Shown: piece by piece, positions 41,198 to 52,433 of the stretch
Position numbering within the stretch: position 1 is the stretch's first letter
How the letters are laid out: every line of letters begins with the position of its first letter
Assembly (NCBI GenBank): GCA_016235805.1
Contig: JACRIY010000004.1
Location: 18,389-82,388 of the forward strand
Length of the DNA stretch: 64,000 nt
Direction of reading: 5' to 3'
Source: Rhodocyclales bacterium
Lineage (GTDB): Bacteria; Pseudomonadota; Gammaproteobacteria; Burkholderiales; Rhodocyclaceae
Program-made: the position numbers and the translations under genes
The notes under the pieces: generated by a model
Databases searched by the model: none
Told to the model about the DNA's origin: nothing
What the model saw: the letters and a program-made list of their open reading frames with translations, nothing else

Positions 41198-42988
41198 TCA
41201 GAACATCGCCTCGTCCAGCGCCAGCGCGCTGCTACCGCCCTGCACGACTTCGGCGGCGAGCCCGGACGCCGCTGCCATCACGTGGTCCGCGTAGAAATGG
41301 GCCGTGGCGATCTTCGCCGGAAAGAACGGATCGGCGTCGCCACCGGCGATCTTCGACTGCGCCACGAGCGCGGCGCGAGCCATCATCCAGCCACCGGAAA
41401 CAACGCCCATCAGGCGCAGAAACGGCACCGCCCCGGCCGCCACGGCACGCACGTCCTTGCCGTAGTCGGCGACGATGTAGTCGGCCGCCTGCGAAAGCGC
41501 CGCGATGCCGCGTTCCAGCGCCGCGCCGATCGCTACGAATTGCGGACCCGGTTGCTGTGCCAACTGGCTGCGCGTCTGCTGCATCATGCCGATCACCGCC
41601 TTGACCGTGGCGCCGCCTTCGCGCGCGATCTTGCGTCCCATCAGGTCATTGGCCTGGATGCCGGTGGTGCCTTCGTAGATCGTGGTGATACGCGCGTCGC
41701 GCATGAATTGGGCGGCGCCGGTCTCCTCGACGAATCCCATGCCGCCGTGCACCTGTACGCCAAGGTAGGAAAGTTCGTTGCCGTTCTCGGTGCTCCAGCC
41801 CTTGACCACCGGAATCATCAGATCGACATAGGCCTGGTTGTGCGCGCGCTCCGCCGCATCGGGATGGCGCGCCGCGGCGTCGTGGGCGGCGGCGACCGTG
41901 TAGGCCAATGCGCGCATGGCTTCCACGTTCGAGCGCATCAGCATTAGCATGCGACGGATGTCCGGATGTTTGATGATGGCTACGCCGCTCGCCGACCCCT
42001 CGATGGCACGGCCCTGCACCCGATCGCGGGCATAAACCACCGCATGCTGGTAGGCGCGCTCGGTGATCGCGAGGCCTTCCAGGCCGACCGCGAAGCGGGC
42101 CGCGTTCATCATGACGAACATGTACTTGAGGCCTTCGTTCTCCTTGCCGACCATCGTACCGATGGACCCGCCATTGTCGCCATGGGCCATGACGCAAGTC
42201 GGGCTGGCATGGATGCCGAGCTTGTGTTCGATCGACACGCAATACACGTCGTTGCGCGGGCCGAGGGAACCGTCGGCATTCACCAGGAACTTGGGGACGA
42301 CGAACAGCGAGATCCCCTTGACACCCTCCGGCGCACCGGGAGTGCGGGCCAGCACCAGGTGGATGGTGTTCTCGGCCATGTCATGGTCGCCGTAGGTGAT
42401 GAAGATCTTGTTGCCGAAGATGCGGTAGGTGCCGTCGCCCTGCGGCACCGCGCGCGAACGGATCGCGGCAAGGTCCGAACCGGCCTGCGGCTCGGTGATG
42501 TTCATGGTGCCGGTCCATTTGCCGGAGACCATGTTGGGCAGGTACATCTCTTTCTGGGCGTCGGTGCCGGCCAGTTCCAGCGCCTCGATGGCACCCAGCG
42601 TCAGCAGCGGGCAGAGCGAGAAGGACATGTTGGCTGACTTCCACATCTCCTGAACGGCCGCCGAAACCACCTTGGGCAGCCCCTGCCCGCCATGTTCGGG
42701 ATTGCCCGAGAGCGCGTTCCAGCCGTTGTCCACGAACTGCGCGTAGGCCTCCTTGAAACCTGCAGGCATGGTCACCGACTTGTCGGCCCATTTCGCGCCT
42801 TCCTGGTCGCCGCTCCAGTTCAGCGGTGCCAGCACGCCGCCGGTGAACTTGGCCGATTCGTCGAGGATGGCCTCGACCACGTCGGTAGTGGCTTCCTCAT
42901 AACCGGGCAAGGCGGCGACCTTGTCCAGGCCGGCCAGTTCGGTCAGCACGAACATCATGTCCTTCAGCGGGGCGACGTAGGAACTCAT
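41198..42988 (-). CDS. long acyl-CoA dehydrogenase (596 residues)
   Basis: Acyl-CoA dehydrogenase with an extra C-terminal domain, as in the FadE-like family of betaproteobacteria. NITEPQAGSDLA near residue 160 binds FAD; QVHGGMGFVEETGAAQFMRDARITTIYEGTTGIQANDL near 410 contains the catalytic Glu of IYEGT. It ends the etfB-etfA-membrane-acd operon, 15 bases after the membrane gene. The paralogue at 49829-51619 has the same length. Confidence 0.93.
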   Translation of the reverse strand: MSSYVAPLKDMMFVLTELAGLDKVAALPGYEEATTDVVEAILDESAKFTGGVLAPLNWSGDQEGAKWADKSVTMPAGFKEAYAQFVDNGWNALSGNPEHGGQGLPKVVSAAVQEMWKSANMSFSLCPLLTLGAIEALELAGTDAQKEMYLPNMVSGKWTGTMNITEPQAGSDLAAIRSRAVPQGDGTYRIFGNKIFITYGDHDMAENTIHLVLARTPGAPEGVKGISLFVVPKFLVNADGSLGPRNDVYCVSIEHKLGIHASPTCVMAHGDNGGSIGTMVGKENEGLKYMFVMMNAARFAVGLEGLAITERAYQHAVVYARDRVQGRAIEGSASGVAIIKHPDIRRMLMLMRSNVEAMRALAYTVAAAHDAAARHPDAAERAHNQAYVDLMIPVVKGWSTENGNELSYLGVQVHGGMGFVEETGAAQFMRDARITTIYEGTTGIQANDLMGRKIAREGGATVKAVIGMMQQTRSQLAQQPGPQFVAIGAALERGIAALSQAADYIVADYGKDVRAVAAGAVPFLRLMGVVSGGWMMARAALVAQSKIAGGDADPFFPAKIATAHFYADHVMAAASGLAAEVVQGGSSALALDEAMF

Positions 42989-43003
42989 TGGCTTACTCCG
43001 TGA

Positions 43004-43681
43004 TCATTTGTGCAAGAGGTAATGACGGTCGTCGAAGCTGCCGACCCAGTGCGGGGCATAGACCACCATCAGGGTGATCAGTGCGCCGTTGAGCCAGGCC
43101 TCGGCGAAACCGAGCAGTAGATAATAAGGCAGGTAGTCGTCGAGCAAAGTCGGCGCTGGATACACGGCGGCGAGCCACAGCAGCGCGCTGGCGAGCAATC
43201 CCGTGGCGATCACCGCCGCCGCCGCGCCGAAAAAGGCCGTGACGAAGACATAGACGAAAAAATTGCCGGGCAGCCAGCGCATGACGCCGCGCCGGATCGC
43301 CTCGGCGAGCAGTACCGGAAACACGGCCAGCACCAGTGCATTGAGACCGTAGGCCAGCCAGCCTTCGCGACCGAGCAGTTCGCCGTTCAGCGTGACGCCG
43401 GCCAGCACCAGCGAGAGGCCGATGATGGCCAACTGGCGACCGAACATCAGCGTGAACATCGTCGCGCCCAACAGATGCAGGTTCAGGCCCGGCTTGACGC
43501 CGGCCTTCATGCTCCATGCCAGCACGAGCAGCACAATGGTGCCGAGCCAGACATTGAGCTGTCCGGAATCGGCCAAGCGCCGCCAAGGCGCAGTTCGCAG
43601 GCACCAGAGCCACGAGATGACCAGCGGAAACCAGGCCCCGAGCGCCCAGGCTTGCGGAAACAGGGCGTCGGGGAAGTTCAT
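43004..43681 (-). CDS. energy-coupling-factor permease-like membrane protein (CbiM-related, COG3235 type)
   Basis: 225 residues with about seven hydrophobic helices. GLNLHLLGATMFTLMFGRQLAIIGLSLVLAG near residue 65 resembles the CbiM/NikM metal-permease region, and YYLLLGFAEAWLNGALITLMVVY near 187 is conserved in the related uncharacterised membrane family. No ATPase or S-component genes are nearby. It is embedded between etfA (12 bases) and the acyl-CoA dehydrogenase (15 bases), a placement that suggests a membrane task linked to this redox module. Function unknown. Confidence 0.7.
   Translation of the reverse strand: MNFPDALFPQAWALGAWFPLVISWLWCLRTAPWRRLADSGQLNVWLGTIVLLVLAWSMKAGVKPGLNLHLLGATMFTLMFGRQLAIIGLSLVLAGVTLNGELLGREGWLAYGLNALVLAVFPVLLAEAIRRGVMRWLPGNFFVYVFVTAFFGAAAAVIATGLLASALLWLAAVYPAPTLLDDYLPYYLLLGFAEAWLNGALITLMVVYAPHWVGSFDDRHYLLHK
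43146..43169 (+). repeat. 24-bp dispersed motif, copy 10 (coding)
   Basis: Core AGTCGGCGCTGG at 43148, N4, ACGGCG. It is in the permease-like gene, whose minus-strand frame reads Tyr-Pro-Ala-Pro-Thr-Leu, a frame different from copies 1 and 9. Confidence 0.78.
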
Positions 43682-43693
43682 CCGGCTATCGCC

Positions 43694-44626
43694 TCAGAGC
43701 GCAGCGACCAGTTCCGGCACCGCGGCGAACAGGTCGGCGACCAGGCCGTAGTCCGCCACCTGGAAGATCGGCGCATCCGGATCCTTGTTGATCGCCACGA
43801 TCACCTTCGAATCCTTCATGCCGGCCAGGTGCTGGATCGCACCGGAAATGCCAATCGCTATGTAGAGCTGCGGCGCGACGATCTTGCCTGTCTGACCGAC
43901 CTGGTAATCGTTGGGCACGAAGCCGGCATCCACCGCGGCGCGCGAGGCACCCATGGCGGCGCCCAGCTTGTCGGCCAGCGGTTCCAGCACCTTGTGGTAG
44001 TTCTCGCCGCTGCCCATGCCCCGGCCACCGGAAACGATGATCTTCGCCGCGCCGAGTTCCGGCCGCGCCGACTTGGTCAGTTCGCGGCCCAGCAACTTCG
44101 ATTGGCCAAGGTCCGGACCGGCCGCCAGAGCCTCGACGGTGCCGTTGCCGCCCGAGTTCGCCGCGGCATCGAAGCCCGTGGTGCGCACCGTGATGACCTT
44201 GGTCGCGTCAGCCGACTTCACCGTCGCCAGCGCGTTGCCGGCATAGATCGGACGCACGAAGGTGTCGGCATCGACCACAGAAATGATTTCCGAGATCTGC
44301 GCCACGTCGAGCAGCGCCGCCACGCGCGGCAGCGTGTTCTTGCCGTTGCTGGTGGCAGGCGCCAAGATGTGGCTGTAGCCGGCCGCATTGGCGACGATCA
44401 GGGCGGCGAGGTTCTCCGCGGTCTGGTCGGCATAGTGGGCGGCATCGGCGACGCGCACCTTGGCGACGCCGGCAATCTTGGCGGCCTGCTCGGCCACGGC
44501 GCTGCAACCGCTGCCGGCGACCAGGACGTGGATCTCGCCACCGATCTTCGCGGCGGCGGTCACGGCATTGAGGGTGGCGCCCTTGAGGCTGGCGTTGTCG
44601 TGTTCTGCGATGACGAGGAGGCTCAT
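43694..44626 (-). CDS. etfA: electron transfer flavoprotein subunit alpha
   Basis: FAD-binding subunit of ETF, 310 residues. It starts [25 protein letters not shown]; the C-terminal FAD signature is [54 protein letters not shown] near 230-285. It receives electrons from acyl-CoA dehydrogenases. The start overlaps the etfB stop (ATGA). Confidence 0.96.
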   Translation of the reverse strand: MSLLVIAEHDNASLKGATLNAVTAAAKIGGEIHVLVAGSGCSAVAEQAAKIAGVAKVRVADAAHYADQTAENLAALIVANAAGYSHILAPATSNGKNTLPRVAALLDVAQISEIISVVDADTFVRPIYAGNALATVKSADATKVITVRTTGFDAAANSGGNGTVEALAAGPDLGQSKLLGRELTKSARPELGAAKIIVSGGRGMGSGENYHKVLEPLADKLGAAMGASRAAVDAGFVPNDYQVGQTGKIVAPQLYIAIGISGAIQHLAGMKDSKVIVAINKDPDAPIFQVADYGLVADLFAAVPELVAAL

Positions 44627-45375
44627 GCGATCACCTTGGCTTCGTTCTTGAGTTTATCGACCAGTTGCGCGATATCCGCAACCTTGATGCCGGCGCTGCG
44701 CTTGGGCGGCTCCGTGACGGTCACGGTGGCGAGGCGCGGCGCGACGTCCACGCCCAAATCGGCCGGCTTGACGACTTCCAGTGGCTTCTTCTTGGCCTTC
44801 ATGATGTTGGGCAGCGTCGCGTAGCGCGGTTCGTTGAGGCGCAGGTCGGTGGTGACGATGGCTGGCAGGCTGATTTCGATCGTCTCCAGGCCGCCATCGA
44901 CTTCGCGCGTCACGGTGGCCTTGCCTTCGCCGATCACGACTTTGGAGGCAAACGTGGCCTGCGACCAGCCAAGCAATGCCGCCAGCATCTGGCCGGTCTG
45001 GTTGGCATCGTCGTCGATCGCCTGCTTGCCGAGGATGATCAGTTGCGGTGCTTCCTTCTTGGCCACGGCGGCGAGCAGCTTGGCCACGGCCAGCGGTTGC
45101 AGCTCGACGTCGGTCTCGACCAGGATGGAGCGGTCGGCGCCGATGGCCATCGCGGTACGCAGGGTTTCCTGGCAGGCGGTAACGCCGCAGGAGACGGCGA
45201 TGACCTCGGTCGCCTTGCCGGCTTCCTTGAGCCTCATCGCCTCTTCGACGGCGATTTCGTCGAAGGGATTCATCGACATTTTTACATTCGCCAGATCGAC
45301 ACCAGTGCCGTCTGCCTTGACGCGAACCTTGACGTTGTAGTCAATCACGCGCTTGACCGGGACGAGGATTTTCAA
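44623..45375 (-). CDS. etfB: electron transfer flavoprotein subunit beta
   Basis: AMP-binding subunit of ETF, 250 residues. [20 protein letters not shown] at the N-terminus, [16 protein letters not shown] near 37, and the signature [35 protein letters not shown] near 170-205. First gene of the operon, opposite the TetR gene; both are governed by the operator region 45438-45511. Confidence 0.96.
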   Translation of the reverse strand: MKILVPVKRVIDYNVKVRVKADGTGVDLANVKMSMNPFDEIAVEEAMRLKEAGKATEVIAVSCGVTACQETLRTAMAIGADRSILVETDVELQPLAVAKLLAAVAKKEAPQLIILGKQAIDDDANQTGQMLAALLGWSQATFASKVVIGEGKATVTREVDGGLETIEISLPAIVTTDLRLNEPRYATLPNIMKAKKKPLEVVKPADLGVDVAPRLATVTVTEPPKRSAGIKVADIAQLVDKLKNEAKVIA

Positions 45376-45437
45376 GCGAGTCTCCTTATGTTTGTCGGAT
45401 CAAAAAATGCATTGTAGCGACTATTCCGCGGCCGCTT

Positions 45438-45459
45438 TTCCATACGCTAGAGTATGGAA
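45438..45459. promoter_or_regulatory. TetR-type operator 1, TTCCATAC-N6-GTATGGAA
   Basis: Perfect 8-bp inverted repeat with a 6-base spacer, in the divergent gap between etfB (-) and the tetR gene (+), 63 bases upstream of the etfB ATG. Confidence 0.75.
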
Positions 45460-45489
45460 TGTGAGATACTACCGCAGAGCAAAACGAAA

Positions 45490-45511
45490 TTCAATACCCT
45501 ACCGTATGGAA
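45490..45511. promoter_or_regulatory. TetR-type operator 2 overlapping the tetR start codon
   Basis: TTCAATAC-N6-GTATGGAA repeats operator 1 with one mismatch and the same spacer. The right arm includes the tetR ATG at 45506, so bound repressor would block its own gene. Confidence 0.7.
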
Positions 45512-46084
45512 AACAAGCCGGCCAAGACCCCGCGTACCGCGCTGGACCGCGAAGCCTGGATCAAGGGCGCCGTCGCCATCCTCGCCGACCACGGCGCCGA
45601 AAGGCTGCGCGTCGAGGTGCTGGCCAAGCGCCTGGGCGTGACCAAGGGCAGCTTCTACTGGCATTTCAAGGACCGGCGCGACCTGCAGGACGCGGTGCTG
45701 GAATTCTGGAAGGACGGTCGCATCCGCGACATCCGCAAGCAGACCCAGGCCGAACCCGGCCACGAGGCGGCCGCCCTGCTCCACACCATGGAGGTCTATG
45801 CCTCGGCACGCAACCGCAAGGGCATCGCCATCGAAGCCGCCGTGCGCGACTGGGCGCGGCGCGACCCGCAAGCCGTTGCGGTTGTCGAAGCGGTTGACGC
45901 CGAACGCCTCGCCTGCGCCAGCAGGCTGTTCCTTGCCTGCGGGCTCAACGAACACGATGCACAGGCGCGCAGCCTGCTGCTCTATGCCTACGTGTTCGGC
46001 GTCAGCCTGATGCGCCATGGCGCCTTCACCAGCGACATCGCCTCGCTCAAGGCCAGCATCGCCGAACTCATCGCACCGCGCTGA
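45506..46084 (+). CDS. TetR/AcrR family transcriptional regulator
   Basis: 192 residues from the ATG at 45506. HTH near residues 15-62: WIKGAVAILADHGAERLRVEVLAKRLGVTKGSFYWHFKDRRDL. The C-terminal ligand domain has no recognisable ligand signature. The divergent etfBA operon and two matching operators make it a probable autorepressor and regulator of ETF/acyl-CoA dehydrogenase; an acyl-CoA ligand would be logical but is inference. Confidence 0.9.
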   Translation: MENKPAKTPRTALDREAWIKGAVAILADHGAERLRVEVLAKRLGVTKGSFYWHFKDRRDLQDAVLEFWKDGRIRDIRKQTQAEPGHEAAALLHTMEVYASARNRKGIAIEAAVRDWARRDPQAVAVVEAVDAERLACASRLFLACGLNEHDAQARSLLLYAYVFGVSLMRHGAFTSDIASLKASIAELIAPR

Positions 46085-46110
46085 GCCCGGCGACTGGCCG
46101 GCAGCCTCGG

Positions 46111-47307
46111 CTACATCCGCTCGAAGATCCCGGCGGCGCCCATGCCTGTGCCGACGCACATCGTCACCATGCCGTACTTCAGGTTGCGCCGGCGCAGGGC
46201 ATGCACCGTGGTCGCGGCGCGGATCGCGCCGGTGGCCCCCAGCGGATGCCCCAGCGCAATGGCGCCGCCCAGCGGATTGACCTTGGCCGGATCGAGGCCG
46301 AGGTCACCGATCACCGCCAGCGCCTGCGCGGCGAAGGCTTCGTTGAGTTCGATCCAGTCGAGCTGGTCCTGGGTGATGCCGGCCGCGCGGCACGCGACCG
46401 GGATGGCTTCCTTGGGACCGATGCCCATGATCTCGGGCGGAACTCCGCGCACGGCGAAAGACACGAAGCGCGCCAGCGGCGTCAGGTTGAACTGCTTTAG
46501 AATTTTCTCGCTGACCAGGATCAGGGCACCGGCACCGTCGGAAGTCTGTGAACTGTTGCCGGCCGTGACCGAACCCTTGGCGGCGAACACCGGCTTCAGC
46601 TTGGTCAGCGCGGCCAGGTTGGAATCGGCACGCGCGCCTTCGTCGCGGTTCACCGTGCGCTTCTTCAGCTCGATTTCACCGGAGGCGAGATTCGGCACGC
46701 GTTCGACGATATCGATCGCGGTCGTCTCGGCGTCGAACTCGCCCGCCGCTTGCCCGGCGATGGCCTTCTGGTGCGACGCCAGTGCGAACTGGTCCTGCAT
46801 TTCACGCGTCACCTTCCATTGTGTCGCGACCTTCTCCGCAGTGAGGCCCATGCCGTAGGCCATGCCGACATTCTCGTCGGCGAAGACATTCATGTTGATC
46901 GAGGGATGGAAGCCGCCCATCGGCACCATGGACATCGACTCGGCGCCGCCGGCGATCATGACATCGGCCTGGCCGACGCGGATGCGGTCGGCGGCCATGG
47001 CGATGGCGGTGATGCCGGACGCGCAGAAGCGATTGACGGTGACGCCGCCCACGGTATTGGGCAGACCGGCCAGCAGCACGGCGTTGCGTGCCATGTTGAG
47101 GCCGGATTCGCCTTCGGGGAAGGAACAGCCGACGATGGCGTCCTCGATCAGCTTCGGGTCGAGGCCCGGCACCTGATTCATAGCCGAGCGGATCGCGGCG
47201 ACCAGCAGGTCGTCGGGGCGGACGTTGCGGAACATGCCGCGCGGCGCCTTGCCGATCGGGGTGCGGGTGGCGGCAACGATGTAGGCGTCTTGAAGTTGTT
47301 TGCTCAT
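46111..47307 (-). CDS. acetyl-CoA C-acyltransferase (thiolase)
   Basis: 3-ketoacyl-CoA thiolase, 398 residues from the ATG at 47307 with a GAGGAGA site. Catalytic Cys in VNRFCASGITAIAMAA near residue 90, His in GGAIALGHPLGATGAIR near 350, second Cys in MVTMCVGTGMGAAGIFE near 385. It follows the fadN-type gene by 21 bases and closes the beta-oxidation spiral. FadA/FadI-like; chain-length preference not readable. Confidence 0.95.
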   Translation of the reverse strand: MSKQLQDAYIVAATRTPIGKAPRGMFRNVRPDDLLVAAIRSAMNQVPGLDPKLIEDAIVGCSFPEGESGLNMARNAVLLAGLPNTVGGVTVNRFCASGITAIAMAADRIRVGQADVMIAGGAESMSMVPMGGFHPSINMNVFADENVGMAYGMGLTAEKVATQWKVTREMQDQFALASHQKAIAGQAAGEFDAETTAIDIVERVPNLASGEIELKKRTVNRDEGARADSNLAALTKLKPVFAAKGSVTAGNSSQTSDGAGALILVSEKILKQFNLTPLARFVSFAVRGVPPEIMGIGPKEAIPVACRAAGITQDQLDWIELNEAFAAQALAVIGDLGLDPAKVNPLGGAIALGHPLGATGAIRAATTVHALRRRNLKYGMVTMCVGTGMGAAGIFERM

Positions 47308-47328
47308 TTGGGTTCTCCTCAATTGCGC

Positions 47329-49716
<2,388 letters not shown>

Positions 49717-49749
49717 GATGCTCCTTTATTGACAACGCGCTTATTCATT

Positions 49750-49817
49750 CGTCACCCCGGCGAATGCCGGAGTCCAGTGCATTGCTTCTCTGGATTCCCG
49801 CTTTCGCCGGAATGACG
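49750..49817. repeat. REP-like imperfect inverted repeat
   Basis: CGTCACCCCGGCGAATGCCG...TCCAG and its imperfect complement CTGGATTCCCGCTTTCGCCG...GACG flank a 13-base loop, making a long hairpin in the gap between the fadN-type gene and the second acyl-CoA dehydrogenase gene. The GTCAT/CCCG/CTGGATTCCCGC style is widespread in proteobacterial intergenic DNA (recalled, not searched). Confidence 0.75.
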
Positions 49818-49828
49818 GACTTGGCTCC

Positions 49829-51619
49829 CTAGAACAGTTCGGCTTCGAGATCGAGCAGCGACTTGGCGCCGGAGCGCGCCTGGCGAATCAGCATCGCGGT
49901 TTCCGGCAGCAAGCGGGCAAAGTAGAAGCGGACAGTGGCAAGTTTGGCCTTGTAGAAATTGTCACCCGAATCCAGTTTTTCCAGCGCGATCTTCGCCATG
50001 CGGGCAAAAAAGTAACTGTAAACCAGATGGCCGACGACGCGAAGATAAGGCACGGCGGCGGCGCCGACCTCATCCTGGTTCTGCATCGCCTTCATGCCGA
50101 TTTCCATGGTCAGCTTGGTGACCTTGTCGCCCAGGTCGGCCAGCGGCGTGACAAATTCGTTCATCGCCTCGTCGGTGCCGTTCTCCTCGACGAAAGCCTG
50201 CACCAGCGCGCCGAATTTCTTTAGCTTGGCGCCGTTGTCCATCAGTATCTTGCGGCCCAGCAGGTCGAGCGACTGGATGGTGTTGGTGCCCTCGTAGATC
50301 ATGTTGATGCGGGCATCGCGCACGTATTGCTCGACGCCGGTGCCGGTGATGAAGCCGGAACCGCCATGTACCTGCATCGCCTCGGACGCGGCGGTCCAGC
50401 CGTTGTCGGTCATGAAGGCCTTGACGATCGGCGTCAGCAGCGTCACCAGGTCGGCCGCATCCTTGCGTACCGCCTCGTCCGGGTGATTCAGTTCGCGGTC
50501 GATCGTCAACGCAATGAATGACGAAAATGCGCGCCCGCCCTCGGCATAGGCCTTGGCGGTGAGCAGCATGCGCCGCACATCCGGATGCACGATGATCGGG
50601 TCGGCCGCCTGGTCCGGCGCCTTGGGCCCCGACAGGCTGCGCATCTGCAGGCGCTCCTTGGCGTAGACCAGCGCGTTCTGATAGGCCACTTCGGTCAGCC
50701 CCAGACCCTGCATGCCGACGCCGAGTCGGGCCGCGTTCATCATGACGAACATGGCGTTGAGGCCCTTGTTCGGCTGGCCGATCAGCCAACCGGTCGCCTC
50801 GTCGAGGTTCATCTGGCAGGTCGAACTGCCGTGGATGCCCATCTTTTCTTCCAGCGCGCCGCAAGTGATCGCATTGCGCGCGCCGAGGCTGCCGTCGGCA
50901 TTGGGAATGAATTTCGGCACCACGAAGAGGGATATGCCCTTGGTGCCAACCGGTGCGTCGGGCAGGCGGGCCAGCACCAGATGGATGATGTTTTCAGCCA
51001 TGTCGTGCTCGCCGGCGGAAATGAAGATCTTGCCGCCGGTGATCTTGTAGCTGCCGTCAGCCTGGGGTGCGGCCTTGGAGCGCAGCAGGCCGAGGTCGGT
51101 GCCGCAGTGCGGCTCCGTCAGGCACATGGTGCCGGTCCATTGTCCCGAGACGAGCTTGGGCAGGTAGAGCGCCTTTTGCTCCGGCGTGCCGTGCTCGTGC
51201 AGGCACTCGTAGGCGCCGTGGGACAGCCCCGGATACATGTACCAAGCCTGGTTCGACGAGTTGAGCATTTCCGACAGGGAGTTGTAGACCACGATCGGCA
51301 GGCCTTGGCCGCCATATTCCGGGTCGCAGGTCAGCGAGGGCCAGCCGCCATCGACGAACTGGCGGTAGGCCTCCTTGAAGCCGGTCGGCGTGGTGACGGT
51401 GTGAGTTGCCGTATCGAGTCGGCAGCCTTCACGGTCGCCGACGGCATTCAGGGGAAACAGTACCTCGGAGGTGAACTTGGCGCCCTCCTCGAGGATCTGG
51501 TTGATGGTGTCGGTATCGACCTCGGCATGCGCCGGGAGGGCCTTGAGTTCGCTGGAGACGTCGAGCAGTTCGTGCAAAACGAAGTGCATGTCGCGCAAGG
51601 GCGCGTTGTATTGACCCAT
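49829..51619 (-). CDS. long acyl-CoA dehydrogenase, paralogue of 41198-42988
   Basis: 596 residues from the ATG at 51619, which has an excellent AAGGAGGA site; the longer upstream frame is not supported. CLTEPHCGTDLGLL near residue 160, catalytic region QVHGGSGFITGTGVEQYVRDARINMIYEGTNTIQSLDLLGRK near 410-450. It heads the acd-fadN-thiolase series. The two dehydrogenases differ enough to suggest different chain-length ranges. Confidence 0.94.
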   Translation of the reverse strand: MGQYNAPLRDMHFVLHELLDVSSELKALPAHAEVDTDTINQILEEGAKFTSEVLFPLNAVGDREGCRLDTATHTVTTPTGFKEAYRQFVDGGWPSLTCDPEYGGQGLPIVVYNSLSEMLNSSNQAWYMYPGLSHGAYECLHEHGTPEQKALYLPKLVSGQWTGTMCLTEPHCGTDLGLLRSKAAPQADGSYKITGGKIFISAGEHDMAENIIHLVLARLPDAPVGTKGISLFVVPKFIPNADGSLGARNAITCGALEEKMGIHGSSTCQMNLDEATGWLIGQPNKGLNAMFVMMNAARLGVGMQGLGLTEVAYQNALVYAKERLQMRSLSGPKAPDQAADPIIVHPDVRRMLLTAKAYAEGGRAFSSFIALTIDRELNHPDEAVRKDAADLVTLLTPIVKAFMTDNGWTAASEAMQVHGGSGFITGTGVEQYVRDARINMIYEGTNTIQSLDLLGRKILMDNGAKLKKFGALVQAFVEENGTDEAMNEFVTPLADLGDKVTKLTMEIGMKAMQNQDEVGAAAVPYLRVVGHLVYSYFFARMAKIALEKLDSGDNFYKAKLATVRFYFARLLPETAMLIRQARSGAKSLLDLEAELF

Positions 51620-51675
51620 GGGGTCCTCCTTAATCTTATTGACTACCCGCGACCGCCCGTAGCGAACGGCCGTTT

Positions 51676-51689
51676 CAAACAAACGTTTT
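51676..51689. promoter_or_regulatory. candidate PsrA/FadR-like operator upstream of acyl-CoA dehydrogenase
   Basis: CAAAC-N4-GTTTT, nine of ten positions of the PsrA consensus (G/C)AAAC-N2-4-GTTT(G/C), lies 57 bases upstream of the ATG at 51619 and includes the palindrome AAACGTTT (51681-51688). No regulator of that class is in the window. Confidence 0.4.
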
Positions 51690-51736
51690 AAGAATAACGC
51701 AGTTTGCCTTAGGGGAGTAGTTGCGCGGCTCTAAAT

Positions 51737-52279
51737 TCAGCGCAGGAAGTTGCGGCTGATCTCGCGGAACAGGTCGGAATCGGCCTTGCGCAGCCATTCG
51801 AAGGCCACCATCTCGCGGCTGACGATGGACGCTCCGGCCTGCCGCATGCGCGCCAGTGCCAGGGCTTTGTCCGAATCGCGGCGCGAACCGACGGCTTCCT
51901 CGACGACAAAGACCTGGCGCCCGCCCGCCAGCAGTTCCATGACGGTCTGCAGGACGCAGACATGGGACTCCATGCCGCAGACCACGAGTTGGGGAAAGGT
52001 ACCCGCCGCGGCAAAGCCATGACATCCGCCCGCCACCGCCGAGAAATGCAGCTTGCCGGCGATGCAGGCTTCGGGCAGTTCAGCGGCGACCAGGGGATGG
52101 GTCGGCCCGAGGCCTTGCGGGTATTGCTCGCAAGCCAGCACCGGAATCTCGATGCGGCGAGCCACCCGGATCAGCCAGACCACCTGGTCGAGCAGCGCCT
52201 GCCAGCCGGAAATTGCCGGCACCAGCCGGCCCTGGACGTCTACCACCAACAGTGCGGACTGTTTCGCGTCGATCAGCAT
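51737..52279 (-). CDS. isochorismatase-family cysteine hydrolase (YcaC-like)
   Basis: 180 residues from the ATG at 52279 with a GGAGGAATC site. The Asp-Lys-Cys triad is visible: LLVVDVQGRLVP near residue 12, GKLHFSAV near 78, and VVCGMESHVCVLQTV with the nucleophile near 110. Family members hydrolyse amides or isochorismate; the substrate here is unknown. It is separated from neighbours by a repeat element and has no obvious partner. Confidence 0.88.
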   Translation of the reverse strand: MLIDAKQSALLVVDVQGRLVPAISGWQALLDQVVWLIRVARRIEIPVLACEQYPQGLGPTHPLVAAELPEACIAGKLHFSAVAGGCHGFAAAGTFPQLVVCGMESHVCVLQTVMELLAGGRQVFVVEEAVGSRRDSDKALALARMRQAGASIVSREMVAFEWLRKADSDLFREISRNFLR

Positions 52280-52289
52280 GATTCCTCCC

Positions 52290-52425
52290 ATGCGGTTAGC
52301 ATGAAAAAAGTAAGTACAGGTTCTCTGGTGACAACCGAGCGCAGCGAGCCAGACAGTCACCCCGCCCCGGGGCGGGGCCGGGGGTGGGGGGCGATCAATT
52401 CGATTTTGCGCTTTTCCATCACTAG
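52290..52425 (+). repeat. GC-hairpin intergenic element, copy resembling 35727-35850
   Basis: GTTAGCATGAAAAAAG, then CGAGCGCAGCGAGC, CAGTCACCCC, a C/G palindrome CCCCGCCCCGGGGCGGGG (52361-52378), a G-tract, CAATTCGATTTTGCGC and TTTTCCATCA. It fills the 154-base gap between the hydrolase and exonuclease genes. Confidence 0.6.
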
Positions 52426-52433
52426 GGGTGCAG

